64,000 bases of DNA from Pseudomonas frederiksbergensis (GCF_003732665.1 NZ_MOBP01000003.1:1-64000), one strand, 5' to 3'. Positions 44,646-54,101 are shown, counted from the stretch's first letter. The notes: generated by a model from the letters alone, not told the origin. A program made the numbers and translations.

Positions 44646-45374
44646 CTACCGACCAAACCGCCCCGGCCACCCAATAATCGTCTTCGGCCGCGGCGTCGCA
44701 TACGTCCGCACCTTGGACGTCGACAACCCCAACCGCACCAACGATTCGGCAATGGTCACCGCCGCCGTCACGCCATCCACCACCGGTACGCCGGTGCGCT
44801 GACGAATCTGCTCATCCAGCCCGGCCATGCCGCCGCAGCCCAGGCAAATCACCTCGGCCTTGTCCTCCAGCACCGCCAATTCCGCCTGGCGAACAATCGC
44901 CTCCAGCGCCCGTTGCGGGTCGGATTCCAGCTCCAGCACCGCCAAGCCACTGGCCCGCACCGAGGCGCAACGGTCCCACAGCCCCGACAACTTGAGGCGG
45001 TCCTCGATCAGCGGCACGGTGCGATCCAGCGTCGTGACCACCGAGTACGCATGTCCGAGAAACATCGCTGTGCTGGCGCCGGCATCGGTGATGTCCACCA
45101 CCGGCACGTTGAGCAATTCCTGCAAGCCTTCGCGCCCGTGTTCGCCGTAGCCGGCCTGGATCACTGCATCAAACGGCTGGTCGTAGGACATGACCCGATC
45201 CATCACGGCGATGGCGGCCAGGTAACTTTCAAAATTGCCCTCGATGGAGTCAGCACCGAAATACGGCGTCAGGCCGATGATTTCGGTGCCAGGCGCGGCC
45301 ACGGACTGGGCCTGGCGGGCGATGGCCTGGGTGATGGATTCGGTGGTGTTGACGTTGACCACGAGAATTCGCAT
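44646..45374 (-). CDS. Asp/Glu/hydantoin racemase-family protein
   Basis: The 242-residue protein has the Asp/Glu/hydantoin racemase fold: N-terminal ILVVNVNTTESIT and the second-cysteine loop ICLGCGGMAGLDEQI (Cys180). True hydantoin racemases also need a first cysteine near residue 74 in a CFxDPGL-like loop. Here that place reads VIQAGYGEHG, without a cysteine. It lies 57 bases downstream of an NCS1 transporter on the same strand, which fits hydantoin, allantoin or pyrimidine metabolism. The exact reaction is open. Confidence 0.82.
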   Translation of the reverse strand: MRILVVNVNTTESITQAIARQAQSVAAPGTEIIGLTPYFGADSIEGNFESYLAAIAVMDRVMSYDQPFDAVIQAGYGEHGREGLQELLNVPVVDITDAGASTAMFLGHAYSVVTTLDRTVPLIEDRLKLSGLWDRCASVRASGLAVLELESDPQRALEAIVRQAELAVLEDKAEVICLGCGGMAGLDEQIRQRTGVPVVDGVTAAVTIAESLVRLGLSTSKVRTYATPRPKTIIGWPGRFGR

Positions 45375-45431
45375 GGGAAGTCCTTATAACGGGGTGGTTC
45401 TGCGGCCCGACGTTGCCGGGCCGCCAGGGGA

Positions 45432-46973
45432 TTAATGGCTGACGTTATCCACAGCGATGCTTTCACCGCTGACATCGGCGTAATGCGGCTGCCGTTTGGC
45501 GATGATCAGGTAGAGCATCCCTGCAATCCCGGCGCCAATCAGCCAGGAGAACGGCGACACGCTGTGGAAACCCGGCATCAGTGCCAGGACGATGGCGATC
45601 AACGCTGCAGGAATAAATGCCGCCACGGCGCGGAGATTGACCCCATGGCTGTAGTAATAAGCGCCGTCGGGGTCTTCGCTGTACAACTGCGGCACGTTGA
45701 CCTGACCTTTTCGTACCAGCCAGTAGTCGACCATGATCACCCCGTACAACGGGCCGAGCAGGGCGCCGAGGCCAGACAGGAAATACACAATCACCAATGG
45801 GCTGTTGTAAAGGTTCCAGGGCAGGATCAGCACGGCGATGGTCGCGCTGATCAACCCGGCGCGGCGGAAGGTCAGGTACTTCGGCGCCAGATTGCTGAGC
45901 ACGAAGGCCGGGGCGACGAAGTTGGCCATGATGTTCACCGCCACGGTGACGATCAGGAACGCCAGGCAACCGAGGACCAGGAAGAAGGTGTTGGGAATCG
46001 AGGCGATGATTTCGGTCGGGCTTTCGATGATCCGGCCGTTGATCTGAAATTGCGCACCGCAGAGCAGGACAGTGATGCTGGCGAACACCAGAATATTTAC
46101 CGGCAGGCCCCAGAAATTTCCGACCTTGATGGTCTTGCGGCACGGCGAGGAGCGGGCGAAGTCGCAGAAGTTGAGGATCAGCGTGCCGTAGATCGACAGC
46201 CACAACGCGCCGCCGGCAAAAATGTTGCGCCACATCTCGCCACCGCTCAGCGGCTCGCGGATCGACCAGGCGATGGTCGCATCGGCCTGAAAGTACATCC
46301 ACCCGGCGAGTGAGGCGACGGTCAGCAGAATCACCGGCCCGGCAAACGCCTCGTAGCGCCGCACCATTTCCATGCCGTAGGCCAGGATCGCCAGTTGCAC
46401 GAACCAGATCGCCACGAAACAGATCCAGCCCAGGGTCGATAGACCAAGGATCGAGTTGTGGTCGTAATCGGCGAAGCCCGGATGCACCGCCGTCAGCAGG
46501 ACGCGAAACACCACCGAGGCCAGGTACGTCTGAATCCCGAACCAGGCGATGGCGATAACGGCGCGGATCAGTGCAGGAATCTGCGCTCCGTGAATGCCGA
46601 AACTGATCCGGCTGATCACCGGAAACGGCACACCGGTTTTCTGGCCCATGTAGCCGGACAGGTTCATGAAGCAATACACCAGCGCTGCGCCGATCCCCAG
46701 GGACAGCAGAATCTGCCAGCCACCCAGGCCCAAGGCGTAGAGGCCGATGGCGAAGGAGTAGTTGGCGATGTTGTGCACGTCGTTGGTCCACAGGGCGAAG
46801 ATGCTGTAGCGGCCCCAGCGCCGGCCTTCAGCTTTGGTCGGCGCCAGGTCTTTGTTGTGCAGGCGTGGGCTGAGCACCACCGGGGCTTGGTCGGGTTGGT
46901 CGTGAACGTTGAAGGCAGGTTGGGAGGAGGGCAGATCCAGCGCGATGTTGTTATTGGATAGGCTAGTACGCAT
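45432..46973 (-). CDS. NCS1-family nucleobase/hydantoin transporter
   Basis: The 513-residue membrane protein has about twelve TM segments and the NCS1 hallmark FALWTNDVHNIANYSFAIGL near 60-80. NCS1 transporters take up purines, cytosine, allantoin or hydantoins (Mhp1 type) with H+ or Na+. The start at 46973 follows AGGAGCC; an ATG 14 codons earlier (47015) is possible. It is cotranscribed with the racemase-family gene. A TTGTATACAA palindrome 170 bases upstream may control it. Confidence 0.9.
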   Translation of the reverse strand: MRTSLSNNNIALDLPSSQPAFNVHDQPDQAPVVLSPRLHNKDLAPTKAEGRRWGRYSIFALWTNDVHNIANYSFAIGLYALGLGGWQILLSLGIGAALVYCFMNLSGYMGQKTGVPFPVISRISFGIHGAQIPALIRAVIAIAWFGIQTYLASVVFRVLLTAVHPGFADYDHNSILGLSTLGWICFVAIWFVQLAILAYGMEMVRRYEAFAGPVILLTVASLAGWMYFQADATIAWSIREPLSGGEMWRNIFAGGALWLSIYGTLILNFCDFARSSPCRKTIKVGNFWGLPVNILVFASITVLLCGAQFQINGRIIESPTEIIASIPNTFFLVLGCLAFLIVTVAVNIMANFVAPAFVLSNLAPKYLTFRRAGLISATIAVLILPWNLYNSPLVIVYFLSGLGALLGPLYGVIMVDYWLVRKGQVNVPQLYSEDPDGAYYYSHGVNLRAVAAFIPAALIAIVLALMPGFHSVSPFSWLIGAGIAGMLYLIIAKRQPHYADVSGESIAVDNVSH

Positions 46974-47433
46974 TCCGGCAGGCTCCTGAGGCTTGGCATC
47001 GCGATGACTGTGCATGAGCGAGGGCTCGACAAATCTTCGTCGCGGGCGGTCAGCATCATTGGTTACGGGGCATCTGCAGCCTGTACGGGATAGGGCGCTT
47101 CAGGCTTGCGGATCGAAAGTGTGTGTATGTTTTGATTGTGATTGTATACAAAACATAAGTGCACTTAAGCCAGTTCTATGCCATCTCAGGATCTATGAAG
47201 TTCTTTTGTAATTTCGTTTTGTTATTGATGGAGACTAAGTTACTGAAATAAAGACAATATAAATTGACCGATTGAACAGATATTTATTTTTTGGCGGGAT
47301 GTGTGGGAAAGATCGACTGAGGAAGTCTGGAAAGGGGAATGTAACTTTTCGGGGCGTTGAAACTAAAAGTGCACACATAAATGGCACCTATGGTGACATT
47401 CGTGTGTACACATTTATTAAGTCGCTTATGTAA
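46974..47433. other. AT-rich upstream region of the NCS1 transporter
   Basis: This gap of about 460 bases is GC-rich near the transporter and strongly AT-rich from about 47110 to 47420. It holds the palindrome at 47141-47152 and another TGTGTACACA-like palindrome at 47402-47411. No convincing ORF is present. Confidence 0.5.
47141..47152. promoter_or_regulatory. Candidate operator TTGTATACAA
   Basis: A perfect ten-base palindrome TTGTATACAA (47142-47151), of a kind bound by GntR/FadR-type regulators. The regulator gene is not adjacent. Confidence 0.4.
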
Positions 47434-47528
47434 CCCTTGTGGGAGCGGGCTTGCTCGCGAAGGCGGCGTGTCAGTCGCCTTCAATCTTGACTGACACACC
47501 GCCTTCGCGAGCAGGCCCGCTCCCACAG
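47434..47528. repeat. REP pair (GTGGGAGCGGGCTTGCTCGCG family)
   Basis: Inverted arms lie directly downstream of cysH. Confidence 0.92.
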
Positions 47529-47551
47529 TTGGATCTTTGCAAGGCTGGGGG

Positions 47552-48292
47552 TTAAGCCTTGGATTTGCTGATGATGTTCCCCGCATGCAACCCGCATTCT
47601 TTCTGCGTCGCTTCTTCCCACCACCAGCGACCTTCACGCTCATGCTGGTTCGGCAGCACCGGACGGGTGCAGGGTTCGCAGCCGATGCTGATGAAGCCGC
47701 GCTCATGCAGGCTGTTGTACGGCAGCTCGAGCATGCGGATGTAACCCCAGATCTCTTCGCTGGTCATTTGCGCCAGCGGGTTGAATTTGTACAGCGTGCG
47801 TTCCGGGGTCGAAAACGCAGTATCGATTTCCAGCACCGCAACGGCGCTGCGGGTGCCTGGGCTCTGGTCCCGGCGCTGGCCGGTGGCCCAGGCGGTGACC
47901 CCGGACAGCTTGCGGCGCAGCGGCTCGATCTTGCGGATGCCGCAGCATTCGCCATGGCCGTCCTTGTAGAAACTGAACAGGCCCTTTTCCTTCACGAACG
48001 GTTCAAGTTTCGTGTAGTCCGGCGACACCAGTTCGATGTCGATCTTGTAGTGCTCGCGCACCTGATCGATGAAACGGTAGGTCTCGGGGTGCAAGCGGCC
48101 GGTGTCGAGGCTGAACACTTTCACGTTCTTGTTCAGCTTCCAGGCCATGTCCACCAGCACCACGTCCTCGGCACCGCTGAAAGATATCCACAGGTCATCG
48201 CCAAACTCGGCGAACGCGAGTTTCAGGATGTCCTGGGCGGATTTGTTGGCATAGGTCGTGGCGAGTTCCACGACATCGAACGATGGGCTCAT
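47552..48292 (-). CDS. cysH: Adenylylsulfate (APS) reductase
   Basis: The enzyme reduces APS to sulfite with thioredoxin in assimilatory sulfate reduction. The 246-residue protein has the [4Fe-4S] ligand pairs ECC (Cys116, Cys117) and GCEPC (Cys205, Cys208), and the C-terminal catalytic KECGLH (Cys233). The cluster cysteines mark it as an APS-type rather than PAPS-type reductase. It therefore bypasses the need for APS kinase in core sulfur assimilation. Confidence 0.95.
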   Translation of the reverse strand: MSPSFDVVELATTYANKSAQDILKLAFAEFGDDLWISFSGAEDVVLVDMAWKLNKNVKVFSLDTGRLHPETYRFIDQVREHYKIDIELVSPDYTKLEPFVKEKGLFSFYKDGHGECCGIRKIEPLRRKLSGVTAWATGQRRDQSPGTRSAVAVLEIDTAFSTPERTLYKFNPLAQMTSEEIWGYIRMLELPYNSLHERGFISIGCEPCTRPVLPNQHEREGRWWWEEATQKECGLHAGNIISKSKA

Positions 48293-48465
48293 CAGGGCGG
48301 CTTCCTACAGGTCGGTGGCGCTGGGCGCTCTATATGGCGTCGATGGTAACAAAATCCCACAGACCCTGGCGCGCCCTCTGCGTTGCGCGGGCTGGCCCGA
48401 GTCGCTAGAGTTCGGCAGTCCTTTTGCTCGCTCGACTCAATAATCAATACAAATGGGAGTGTCTT

Positions 48466-49083
48466 GTGGAAATTGCCTGTCTGGATCTTGAAGGTGTGCT
48501 GGTCCCGGAAATCTGGATCGCCTTCGCCGAAAAAACCGGGATCGAATCCCTCCGGGCCACCACTCGGGACATTCCCGACTACGACGTGCTGATGAAGCAG
48601 CGCCTGCGCATCCTCGACGAGCATGGTCTGAAGCTCTCGGACATCCAGGAAGTGATCGCCACCCTGCAACCGCTGGACGGCGCCATCGAGTTCGTCAACT
48701 GGCTGCGCGAGCGCTTCCAGGTGGTGATCCTGTCGGACACCTTCTACGAATTCTCCCAGCCGCTGATGCGTCAACTGGGCTTCCCGACCTTGCTCTGCCA
48801 TCGCCTGATTACCGACGATGCCGGGCGCGTGACCAACTATCAGTTGCGTCAGAAAGATCCCAAGCGTCAGTCGGTTTTGGCCTTCAAGAGCCTCTACTAC
48901 CGGGTGATTGCGGCGGGGGATTCCTACAACGACACGACGATGCTGGGCGAGGCGGATGCGGGGATTCTGTTCCATGCGCCGGACAATGTGATCCGCGAGT
49001 TTCCACAGTTCCCGGCGGTGCACAGCTTTGCGGATTTGAAGCAGGAATTTATCAAGGCTTCCAACCGCGCCCTGACCTTGTAA
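48466..49083 (+). CDS. thrH: Phosphoserine phosphatase / homoserine kinase ThrH
   Basis: ThrH is a HAD-family enzyme with phosphoserine phosphatase and phosphoserine:homoserine phosphotransferase activity. The 205-residue protein has CLDLEGVLVPEIW (motif I with D-x-E), LSDTFYEF (motif II) and AAGDSYNDTTM (motif IV). The start is GTG at 48466, with GGGAG six bases upstream, giving the known family length. It is divergent from cysH. Confidence 0.93.
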   Translation: MEIACLDLEGVLVPEIWIAFAEKTGIESLRATTRDIPDYDVLMKQRLRILDEHGLKLSDIQEVIATLQPLDGAIEFVNWLRERFQVVILSDTFYEFSQPLMRQLGFPTLLCHRLITDDAGRVTNYQLRQKDPKRQSVLAFKSLYYRVIAAGDSYNDTTMLGEADAGILFHAPDNVIREFPQFPAVHSFADLKQEFIKASNRALTL

Positions 49084-49100
49084 ACCCTGTTGCTGTCGCT

Positions 49101-49206
49101 GATCGTTCCCACGCTCTGCGTGGGAATGCAGCCCGGGACGCTCTGCGTCCCAAAGCGGACGCGGAGCGTCCATTGAGGCATTCCCACGCGGAGCGTGGGA
49201 ACGATC
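49101..49206. repeat. Long inverted repeat, GATCGTTCCCACGCTCTGCG family
   Basis: A 106-base element bounded by GATCGTTCCCACGC / GCGTGGGAACGATC, with inner inverted steps GACGCTCTGCGTCC / GGACGCGGAGCGTCC. It is a different repeat family from the REPs. It sits between convergent thrH and pabB. A second copy lies at 50640-50744. Confidence 0.88.
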
Positions 49207-50542
49207 AAAGGCCCTGAAGGGTATCGAGCAACACCTTCACCTTGGTGATCGATTCCTGATACTCGGCCTGCCACTCCGAATCCGCAACAATCCCGCCGCC
49301 ACCCCAGCAACACACCTGCCCATCCTTGACCAGCAAGCTGCGAATGGCGATGGAGCTGTCCATCTCGCCGCGCACGTCCAGGTACAGCAACGAGCCGCAA
49401 TACAGCCCGCGCCGGGTCGGTTCCAGTTCATCGATGATCTGCATCGCACGGATTTTCGGTGCGCCGGTGATCGAGCCGCCAGGGAAGCTGCCGGCGATCA
49501 GGTCCAGGGCGTCCTTGTCGTCCGCCAGTTCGCCGGTGACGCTGCTGACCAAGTGATGCACGTTGGGATAGCTTTCCAGGCTGAACAACTCCGGCACCCG
49601 CACCGAGCCGATGCGGCAGGTACGACCCAGGTCGTTGCGCAAAAGGTCGACGATCATCAGGTTTTCCGCGCGATCCTTGGGGCTGGCCAGCAGTTCGGCG
49701 GCGTTGGCGGCGTCTTCGGCGGCGGTCACGCCACGGGGGCGAGTGCCCTTGATCGGGCGGGTTTCCACCTGGCGCTCGCTGACTTTGACGAAGCGCTCCG
49801 GCGACAGGCTAAGCACCGCGCCGCCGTCGGGCAGGCTCTGGAATCCGGAAAACGGCGTCGGGCAGGCGGCTCGCAGGGCGCAATAGGCGGCCCATGGGTC
49901 GCCTTCACATTGCGCGCGAAAGCGTTGGGCGAAGTTGACTTGATAGCAGTCACCGGCCTGGATGTAGTTCTGGATGCGCTCGAGGGCCTGGCGATATTGG
50001 TCGGCGCTGAGGTCGGCGCGCATCGGTGCCTTTAGCTTGAATGACTCGACGGGTGCAGTCGCAAGTTGAGTGAACAGTGCGATCAGGCGTTGCTGTTCAC
50101 TGTCGGCCAGTGTCGGGTGAAACACCAACTGACTGGTCAACCGCTGGTGATCACTGATCAACGCCCAGTCATATAAGCCGAATCGCGCATCGGGCAAATG
50201 CAGGTCGTCCCGGGCCTGGTGCGGCAGATGTTCCAGATGACGGCCGAAGTCGTAACTCAGGTAACCGATCAAACCGCCGGCGAAAGGTAGCTCATCAGGG
50301 ACAGACGCTTCACCCAGGCGAGTCAGATTGTCCCGCAGGCGTTGCAGGAAGTCGGCGCCGCTTTCCTCCGGCAGCACCGCCAGTTGTTCCAGCGGCCAGG
50401 CGCTGAGCAGGTCAAAACGACCGCGATCAGCCAAGGGCCGACCACTGTCGAGCAGTACGGCGCCGGGGGCATGACGAATCGCCGCGAAGTAGTCGGCGGG
50501 GTTGGTGCGATAGGGGAGCGGGTGTACGGAACAGGTCAACAT
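49205..50542 (-). CDS. pabB: Aminodeoxychorismate synthase component I
   Basis: PabB converts chorismate and ammonia to 4-amino-4-deoxychorismate for folate synthesis. The 445-residue protein has the chorismate-binding domain with KGTRPRG near 265-271, ENLMIVDLLRNDLGR near 292-306 and the end motif FPGGSITGAPKIRAM. The usual PabA amidotransferase is not in the window. Two related inverted repeats flank the gene. Confidence 0.93.
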   Translation of the reverse strand: MLTCSVHPLPYRTNPADYFAAIRHAPGAVLLDSGRPLADRGRFDLLSAWPLEQLAVLPEESGADFLQRLRDNLTRLGEASVPDELPFAGGLIGYLSYDFGRHLEHLPHQARDDLHLPDARFGLYDWALISDHQRLTSQLVFHPTLADSEQQRLIALFTQLATAPVESFKLKAPMRADLSADQYRQALERIQNYIQAGDCYQVNFAQRFRAQCEGDPWAAYCALRAACPTPFSGFQSLPDGGAVLSLSPERFVKVSERQVETRPIKGTRPRGVTAAEDAANAAELLASPKDRAENLMIVDLLRNDLGRTCRIGSVRVPELFSLESYPNVHHLVSSVTGELADDKDALDLIAGSFPGGSITGAPKIRAMQIIDELEPTRRGLYCGSLLYLDVRGEMDSSIAIRSLLVKDGQVCCWGGGGIVADSEWQAEYQESITKVKVLLDTLQGL

Positions 50543-50639
50543 GGGCGGGGCGGATCAGCCATCGTGGCGGGGTGGCGATTGTAGTCCTCTGTAGGAATTG
50601 CTCCTAGAGGGGATGTCGGGGATTGGCAGGTGGGTGGCC

Positions 50640-50744
50640 GATCGTTCCCACGCTCTGCGTGGGAATGCATCCCGTGACGCTCCGCGTCACAGGCGGACGC
50701 AGAGCGTCCGTGGCGGCGTTACCACGCAGAGCGTGGGAACGATC
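50640..50744. repeat. Long inverted repeat, GATCGTTCCCACGCTCTGCG family, second copy
   Basis: It matches the 49101-49206 element at both ends and in its inner steps, with a few substitutions (for example TTACCACGC instead of TTCCCACGC). Confidence 0.88.
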
Positions 50745-50749
50745 ATCGG

Positions 50750-51736
50750 CTAGCCCTCAACCGGCGGAATATGCCCAAACATCTCCTGCACAAACTCCAC
50801 CCGTTGCTGCACGGTTTCGATAATCCCGCGAGCCTTCAACTCTTCCAGCCGCGCCTCGACCGCATGGGTACGCAAGGTCAGTCCGCAGTCATTGGCAATC
50901 TGGATGTTCAACCCCGGCCGGGCATTCAGCTCAAGGATCAGCGGGCCTTTTTCCTGGTCGAGCACCATGTCCACGCCGATGTAACCCAAGCCGCATAACT
51001 CATAGCAACCGGCGGCGAGTTTCATGAAACCGTCCCAATAGGGCAGTTGCACACCATCCACGGCGTTGGTGGTGTCCGGGTGTTTAGTGATGATGTTGTT
51101 CAGCCAGGTGCCGCGCAGGGTCAGGCCAGTGGCCAGGTCGACGCCGACGCCGATGGCGCCCTGGTGCAGGTTGGCCTTGCCGCCGGACTGGCGGGTCGGC
51201 AGGCGCAGCATGGCCATCACCGGGTAACCCATCAGCACGATGATGCGGATGTCCGGCACGCCTTCGTAGCTGATGCTCTTGAAGATCTGGTCCGGGGTCA
51301 CGCGGTATTCGATCAGCGCCCGGTCACGGTGGCCACCCAGGGAATACAGGCCGGTGAGGATGCTGGAGATATGGTGTTCGAGTTCCTCATGGCTGAGGAT
51401 CTTGCCGGACACCGTGCGATAGCGGCCCTCGAAACGATCGGCCACCACGATAATGCCGTCGCCGCCCGCGCCCTGGGCCGGTTTGATCACGAAGTCGCTG
51501 CGCCCGCCGATGATCTTGTCGAGGTTGTCGATTTCTTTCTCGGTGGAAATGATCCCGTACAACTCCGGCACATTAATGCCAGCGGCGATCGCGCGTTCCT
51601 TGGTGATGATCTTGTCATCGACAATCGGGTACAGGCTGCGCTTGTTGTACTTGAGCACATAGTCCGCGTTACGCCGATTGATCCCCATGATGCCCCGGGC
51701 TTCCAGGGCCTTCCAGGTCTTCCAGAAACCGAACAT
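50750..51736 (-). CDS. Alpha-L-glutamate ligase-like ATP-grasp protein
   Basis: The 328-residue RimK-like ATP-grasp enzyme carries GRSDFVIKPAQGAGGDGIIVV near 93-113 (ATP lysine and glycine loop) and ILELNARPGLNIQIAN near 269-284 (metal ligands). It should ligate an amino acid to a carboxylate using ATP. Its ATG shares one base with the stop of the upstream 7TM gene (TAATG), so the two are coupled. It is the last gene of a three-gene operon. Confidence 0.9.
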   Translation of the reverse strand: MFGFWKTWKALEARGIMGINRRNADYVLKYNKRSLYPIVDDKIITKERAIAAGINVPELYGIISTEKEIDNLDKIIGGRSDFVIKPAQGAGGDGIIVVADRFEGRYRTVSGKILSHEELEHHISSILTGLYSLGGHRDRALIEYRVTPDQIFKSISYEGVPDIRIIVLMGYPVMAMLRLPTRQSGGKANLHQGAIGVGVDLATGLTLRGTWLNNIITKHPDTTNAVDGVQLPYWDGFMKLAAGCYELCGLGYIGVDMVLDQEKGPLILELNARPGLNIQIANDCGLTLRTHAVEARLEELKARGIIETVQQRVEFVQEMFGHIPPVEG

Positions 51737-53268
51737 TACGAGTCAGCCTTGAGGAACGCTTTGAAGCGGATCAGCTCGGTCAGGCGGTAACCGCGATAAC
51801 GACCCATGGCCAGCATGAAACCCACCAGGATCAACAGGATCGCCGGGAAGGTGAACACGAAGTACACCAGTTCCGGCACGCTCATGATCAGGTGCGCCAG
51901 GGACGCGGCGAACAGCGTACCAATCGCCACTTTCAAGGCATGCCCGGCACCGCGTTCTTCCCAGGTGATCGACAGGCGTTCGATGGTCATGGTCAGAATC
52001 ACCATCGGGAACAGCGCCACCGACAACCCGCGCTCCAGGCCAAGTTTGTGGCTGAACAGGCTGATCGCCGCGATCAGCACCACGACAAAGGTCAGCACCA
52101 CCGACAGCCTCGGCAGCATTTGCAGCTTCAAGTGCTCAAGGTAGGAACGCAGCGACAGCCCCAACGCCGTAATAATCGTAAACAGCACGATCCCGAAGCC
52201 CAGTTGCGTCTCGCGGAAGGCCAGGGCGATCAGCACCGGCGTAAAGGTGCCGAGGGTCTGCAGGCCGATCAGGTTGCGCAGGATCAGGATCACCAATACG
52301 CCAATCGGGATCATCACCATGATCATGAACGTCTGCTGGGTTTGCAGCGGCAGGCCGTACAGCGAGTATTCGAGGAAGTTGGCGTCGGTGTTTTCGTCGG
52401 TCAGCTTGGCCAGGCGAATGGCGTTCATTTCGCTGTTGTTCAGGCTGAAGGTGACGTTGGCTTTTTTGCCGCCATCGACGGTGATCAGGTTTTCGTCGCC
52501 GGTCCACCACAACAGGCGGTCGGTCGGCATGCCCTGTTCGCCGGTTTCCGGGTTGAAATACAGCCAGTCGGTGCCGTTGAAACTGCGCAGCCACAGTTCA
52601 GGGATTTGCGGTTGGTCGGCCACCAGACGGATGGTGTGGACCTTCTCGACCGGCACGTGGGCAATGGACAGGACCAGCTCGACGATCCGGGCTTTGTTCG
52701 AAGTGGACGGATCACCGCCGAGCAACAGCTTCACGTTGTCGTCGTTGAGATTGTTGACACGCTTGATCGCTTCGCCGACGAAGGTTTCAACGTCGGCCGA
52801 ATGTTGGCGGATCGGTGCGAGCAGGGCTTCGGCGGCGACTTTTTCCGCGCCTTCGACGGCGATGCTGTCGCGGAAGGTCGGGCCTTTGATCTTGGATTTT
52901 TCGCCGGAGTAACGTTTGGTCAGCACCAGACGGTAATAAAGGGTCTGGTTGCCCTTGGCGCGACGGGCCGACCAAGTGACCTTGCGGTTGCCATCGATCC
53001 GGTTCACCGCCACGCCGTAGTTATTGGAGATGAAGCTTTCGTTCAGGCTCACAAAGTCGCGGCTCAGGGGCGGCACGAACATCTGGATCTTGACCGGGTC
53101 CTTGGCACTGGCGACGAACTCGACCTTGGCGTCGATGTTCCACAAGTCGTCCGTGGCGTCTTCGGTGACGGGGATGCCGAGCACGAAGATCTGGTAGGCC
53201 GTAACTGAAATGCCCAGCACCACCAGAATGGCGATGAGGATTTTCAGGTGGAGGTTAAGAGAGCGCAT
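51736..53268 (-). CDS. Inactive transglutaminase fused to seven transmembrane helices
   Basis: The 510-residue protein has a single N-terminal TM (about 8-28) and an extracytoplasmic region with a transglutaminase-like fold but no evident Cys-His-Asp triad. A C-terminal bundle of about seven TM helices (from about residue 305) ends in RYRGYRLTELIRF. This architecture is the known 'inactive transglutaminase plus 7TM' family. In the operon it lies between a periplasmic aspartic protease and a cytoplasmic ATP-grasp ligase, so it could link the two sides of the membrane. That is inference. Confidence 0.9.
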   Translation of the reverse strand: MRSLNLHLKILIAILVVLGISVTAYQIFVLGIPVTEDATDDLWNIDAKVEFVASAKDPVKIQMFVPPLSRDFVSLNESFISNNYGVAVNRIDGNRKVTWSARRAKGNQTLYYRLVLTKRYSGEKSKIKGPTFRDSIAVEGAEKVAAEALLAPIRQHSADVETFVGEAIKRVNNLNDDNVKLLLGGDPSTSNKARIVELVLSIAHVPVEKVHTIRLVADQPQIPELWLRSFNGTDWLYFNPETGEQGMPTDRLLWWTGDENLITVDGGKKANVTFSLNNSEMNAIRLAKLTDENTDANFLEYSLYGLPLQTQQTFMIMVMIPIGVLVILILRNLIGLQTLGTFTPVLIALAFRETQLGFGIVLFTIITALGLSLRSYLEHLKLQMLPRLSVVLTFVVVLIAAISLFSHKLGLERGLSVALFPMVILTMTIERLSITWEERGAGHALKVAIGTLFAASLAHLIMSVPELVYFVFTFPAILLILVGFMLAMGRYRGYRLTELIRFKAFLKADS

Positions 53269-53273
53269 TGGAA

Positions 53274-53810
53274 TTACTCTGCGGTATGAGCGTCGGTGGC
53301 GCAGGCGGGTTTGCCAGCAGCGTATTTAAGACTGGGGTCGACCAGCGCATCGAAACGTTTGAGCGCCTCGGAGCCGATCAGGAGCGGGTATTGAAAGGCG
53401 CTGCGGTCGGTCAGGTTCACTTCGATGCTGCGCAACGCCGTGCCCATGCAGATATCCAGCTCGATCACCGGGCGGGCCGTGTATTTCTTGCCTTCTTCCG
53501 GGTCGTAGTCGCCGGCCCGGCGCTTGATTTTGCTGACCCGGGCCAATGGCCGTTCGATCGGATGGGAATGCGCGGCGTCGATGGCCAGATAGAAGCGCAC
53601 CCAGGATTCGCCATTGCGTTTGAAACGTTTGATGTCCCGTGCACTTAAAGAAGCGGTTTTCGCCCCGGTGTCGAGTTTGGCCGCGACTTCCAGGTCAATC
53701 CCGTTCAGCGAGGCGTACTCATTGAGGCCGTACACGGTCTTTTCCCCCGCGGCGGCGACACCGGGCAGGAACAGGAAATAAAGGAATGTGGGGAAGGGCT
53801 TGAGTCTCAT
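53274..53810 (-). CDS. Retropepsin-like aspartic protease (DUF785/RimK-associated)
   Basis: The 178-residue protein starts with a signal peptide (MRLKPFPTFLYFLFLPGVAAA). A retropepsin-like domain follows, with the active-site DTGAKTASL near 47-55 and LIGSEALKRFDALVD near the end. Such proteins are annotated as 'ATP-dependent zinc proteases' for historical reasons; the fold is that of aspartyl proteases. The ATG at 53810 has AGGA four bases upstream. It is the first gene of the operon, five bases before the 7TM gene. Confidence 0.85.
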   Translation of the reverse strand: MRLKPFPTFLYFLFLPGVAAAGEKTVYGLNEYASLNGIDLEVAAKLDTGAKTASLSARDIKRFKRNGESWVRFYLAIDAAHSHPIERPLARVSKIKRRAGDYDPEEGKKYTARPVIELDICMGTALRSIEVNLTDRSAFQYPLLIGSEALKRFDALVDPSLKYAAGKPACATDAHTAE

Positions 53811-54028
53811 AAATCCTGGTGCGCAGCGGTCCGTACTTCGATTCAAGGCCCTGGCATCACTGCGCAAGCTCCCTCGTATGCCTATCAGCTATTTATGACA
53901 AGCCGTGCAGATGCAGATGACAAGCAAATGCGGGCGGCATTCTAGCACGGTGGTTTTATGGCGCCACCGCTGGCAGGAGGCTATAAACAGTGGGCCTGCT
54001 TCGTTATGGTGCAAGCGGTTATTAGACG

Positions 54029-54040
54029 ATTGTCGACAAT
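54029..54040. promoter_or_regulatory. Operator palindrome upstream of the prp regulator
   Basis: A perfect 12-base palindrome, ATTGTCGACAAT. It matches from memory the motif predicted for GntR-type PrpR of 2-methylcitrate operons in gamma-proteobacteria. Confidence 0.7.
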
Positions 54041-54101
54041 ACCTATTTATCCTTTGACTCTGCGGGCTGTATTCGCTAGTTTTTGCCGCATTGGCTCACA
54101 A

